Assembly: GCA_900708905.1 (NCBI GenBank)
Contig: CAADRB010000021.1
Coordinates: 2,305,898 to 2,369,897 of the forward strand
Direction: 5' to 3'
Length of the DNA: 64,000 bases
Source of the DNA: Hymenolepis diminuta
Lineage: Eukaryota; Platyhelminthes; Cestoda; Cyclophyllidea; Hymenolepididae
The notes beneath the pieces are model-generated. The model saw nothing but the letters and a program-made list of their open reading frames with translations, was not told the DNA's origin and made no database searches. A program made the translations under genes and the position numbers. This document shows positions 62,820 to 64,000 of the stretch, one piece after another. Position 1 is the stretch's first letter, and each line of letters starts with the position of its first letter.

Positions 62820-63180
62820 TAGTGGAAAGCACCTGAAATCGGTTAGAAGAAAATCTAATAATTGATAAAGGAGAGAGGATCAAAAAGATACTGAGAACAA
62901 CCTCAATGTACCAAGAGTTGCATTTCATTTGACTGTGGATTCAGGTTGTACAGTATTTACAAAATGGGTAGTTCTCGTTCCAAAATTCAAATTTCAATAA
63001 TCTTCTCTTGGATTGTAGCAAATATTTGTCTACGATATTCAGTACTTATAGAACGCTTTTTAGTAGAGCAGAATCGATCTTGCCGCTTCAATTCATTTCT
63101 TCTCCCAATGGTTGAGAAGGCAAATTATATTCAAGAGCCTACAGTTTTAACATAACAAAGACGAGTTAGCTAGTTAGTTC
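62820..63180 (+). repeat. Dispersed repeat R1, longest copy
   Basis: Joins the parts seen separately elsewhere. The 5' blocks ATTGATAAAGGAGAGAGG and CAACCTCAATGTACCAAGAG match 29.8 kb. The middle block GTTCCAAAATTCAAATTTCA, then TTGGATTGTAGC and GATATTCAGTACTTATAGAAC, matches 25.6, 30.0 and 51.1 kb. The 3' block TTTTAACATAACAAAGACGAG matches 25.8, 10.5 and 35.97 kb. No long reading frame, terminal repeats or RNA polymerase III boxes were found, so its class is open. Confidence 0.65.
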
Positions 63181-63199
63181 CAGTAAAATTATCCTATTC

Positions 63200-64000
63200 A
63201 GTCCCTATTTTTCTTCCTTTCCTATGATAGTATAGTTCATAAGGAGTGGGAGACCAAAATCTCAGCAAATTTCCTCTGCCTTTTGTCATCTGGGAATTAA
63301 AAGTAGTGAACACGTCAGGGTTAATAAACAAAATAAATACTTGAACAGGGGAAAGTGTTAAGACCGCATACGATAATAAAACACTTCAAAGAGAGGAAGA
63401 AATTCAGTTTCCAAACTATAGAATTGAACAATAATAGGGGTGGTATGCACAACATTGATATTCATGACATGAACCAAAAACTAGTATAACTTCGCTCAAT
63501 TAGACGATAATGAAATAAAGATTGTACAAATTTAAGAACAAATCTCTAGAAAACACCACGACAGAATGTTTCCAAAGTAGTTCCTGTTATCTACATACTA
63601 TAAAATTCGAAAATCAGTTGTTCGAGTGCAAAGATGGCAACACAATGTTCAGATCAATACAAAAAACATTAAGAATTTCCAATGCCAATTCCAATGCCAA
63701 TCTTTCCATAATCGAGTTCCGAGAGATTGATGATGCTACAGAATAATGCTTAAGAACATTTCCGGTTTCAAATGAAACTTCATTTTAGGTGTTTTAATGT
63801 TCCATTTCATAAGGGGGTTAAAAAGTTAACTCTATTCTCCTCCTTAGATCCATACTAGATTTATTGTTCCGTTTTCAAATGCTTTCTCTTTATGAAAATT
63901 GTAAAACATTTTTGCCTTGCTCTGGGTAATGGAAATTAATAAAAAATAACCTCTTAACCACCCTGTAAATACCGCCAAGGAAAATATAATATTCCCCTAT
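63200..64000. other. No supported gene; short tandem repeat
   Basis: CCAATGCCAATT occurs twice in tandem (about 63678-63701) inside a 74-codon frame that starts only at TTG. No splice evidence supports a gene. Confidence 0.4.

Noticed and set aside
1..64000. CRISPR arrays, bacterial promoters, operons, rRNA genes
   Set aside because: None seen; base composition and gene structure are those of an animal nuclear genome.

Overview
This window looks like a gene-poor, strongly AT-rich stretch of an animal nuclear genome. There are no operons, no dense coding and no ribosome-binding sites. Candidate exons stand out as GC-richer islands with splice signals in AT-rich surroundings. The one secure gene is a protocadherin, which makes the source a metazoan. 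A flatworm, possibly a tapeworm, is my best inference. It rests on base composition, long gene-free stretches and an LTR-type element with a tRNA-Trp-like primer-binding site, as known for flatworm CsRn1-like Ty3/gypsy elements. Species and genus cannot be fixed by reading alone.

Layout. Positions 438-683 hold a possible plus-strand 3' exon. Positions 3062-6343 (minus) hold one uninterrupted protocadherin reading frame of 1093 codons: signal peptide, seven cadherin repeats, one membrane helix and a 145-residue tail. From 6.4 to 64 kb there is no other long reading frame. Candidate short exons lie mostly on the minus strand. The best are 55165-55357, with clean splice sites on both sides, and 45823-45953, with an acceptor, an acidic C-terminus and a stop. 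Their splice phases fit each other, so they may be the last two exons of one unidentified minus-strand gene with an intron of about 9 kb. Weaker candidates are 33208-33306 and 30369-30569 (minus) and 39591-39777 (plus).

The rest is mainly old, diverged interspersed repeats that I found by comparing parts of the window with each other. They are: (1) a tRNA-derived SINE family with three copies (61688, 12963 and 10690, the last on minus) whose best copy keeps A and B boxes and a paired acceptor stem; (2) a lone LTR-like block at 25055-25438 followed by the primer-binding-like site; (3) repeat family R1 with four clear and two partial copies; (4) family R2 with three copies around a palindromic core; (5) family R5 with three copies; (6) a permuted local duplication near 43.6-44.9 kb; (7) further tRNA-like fragments at 39.1-39.4, 49.1 and 24.06 kb. 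These families match nothing I can name. They look like lineage-specific non-autonomous elements and are the most likely undescribed content here.

All repeat identities were judged by eye. No alignment, gene predictor or database search was run.
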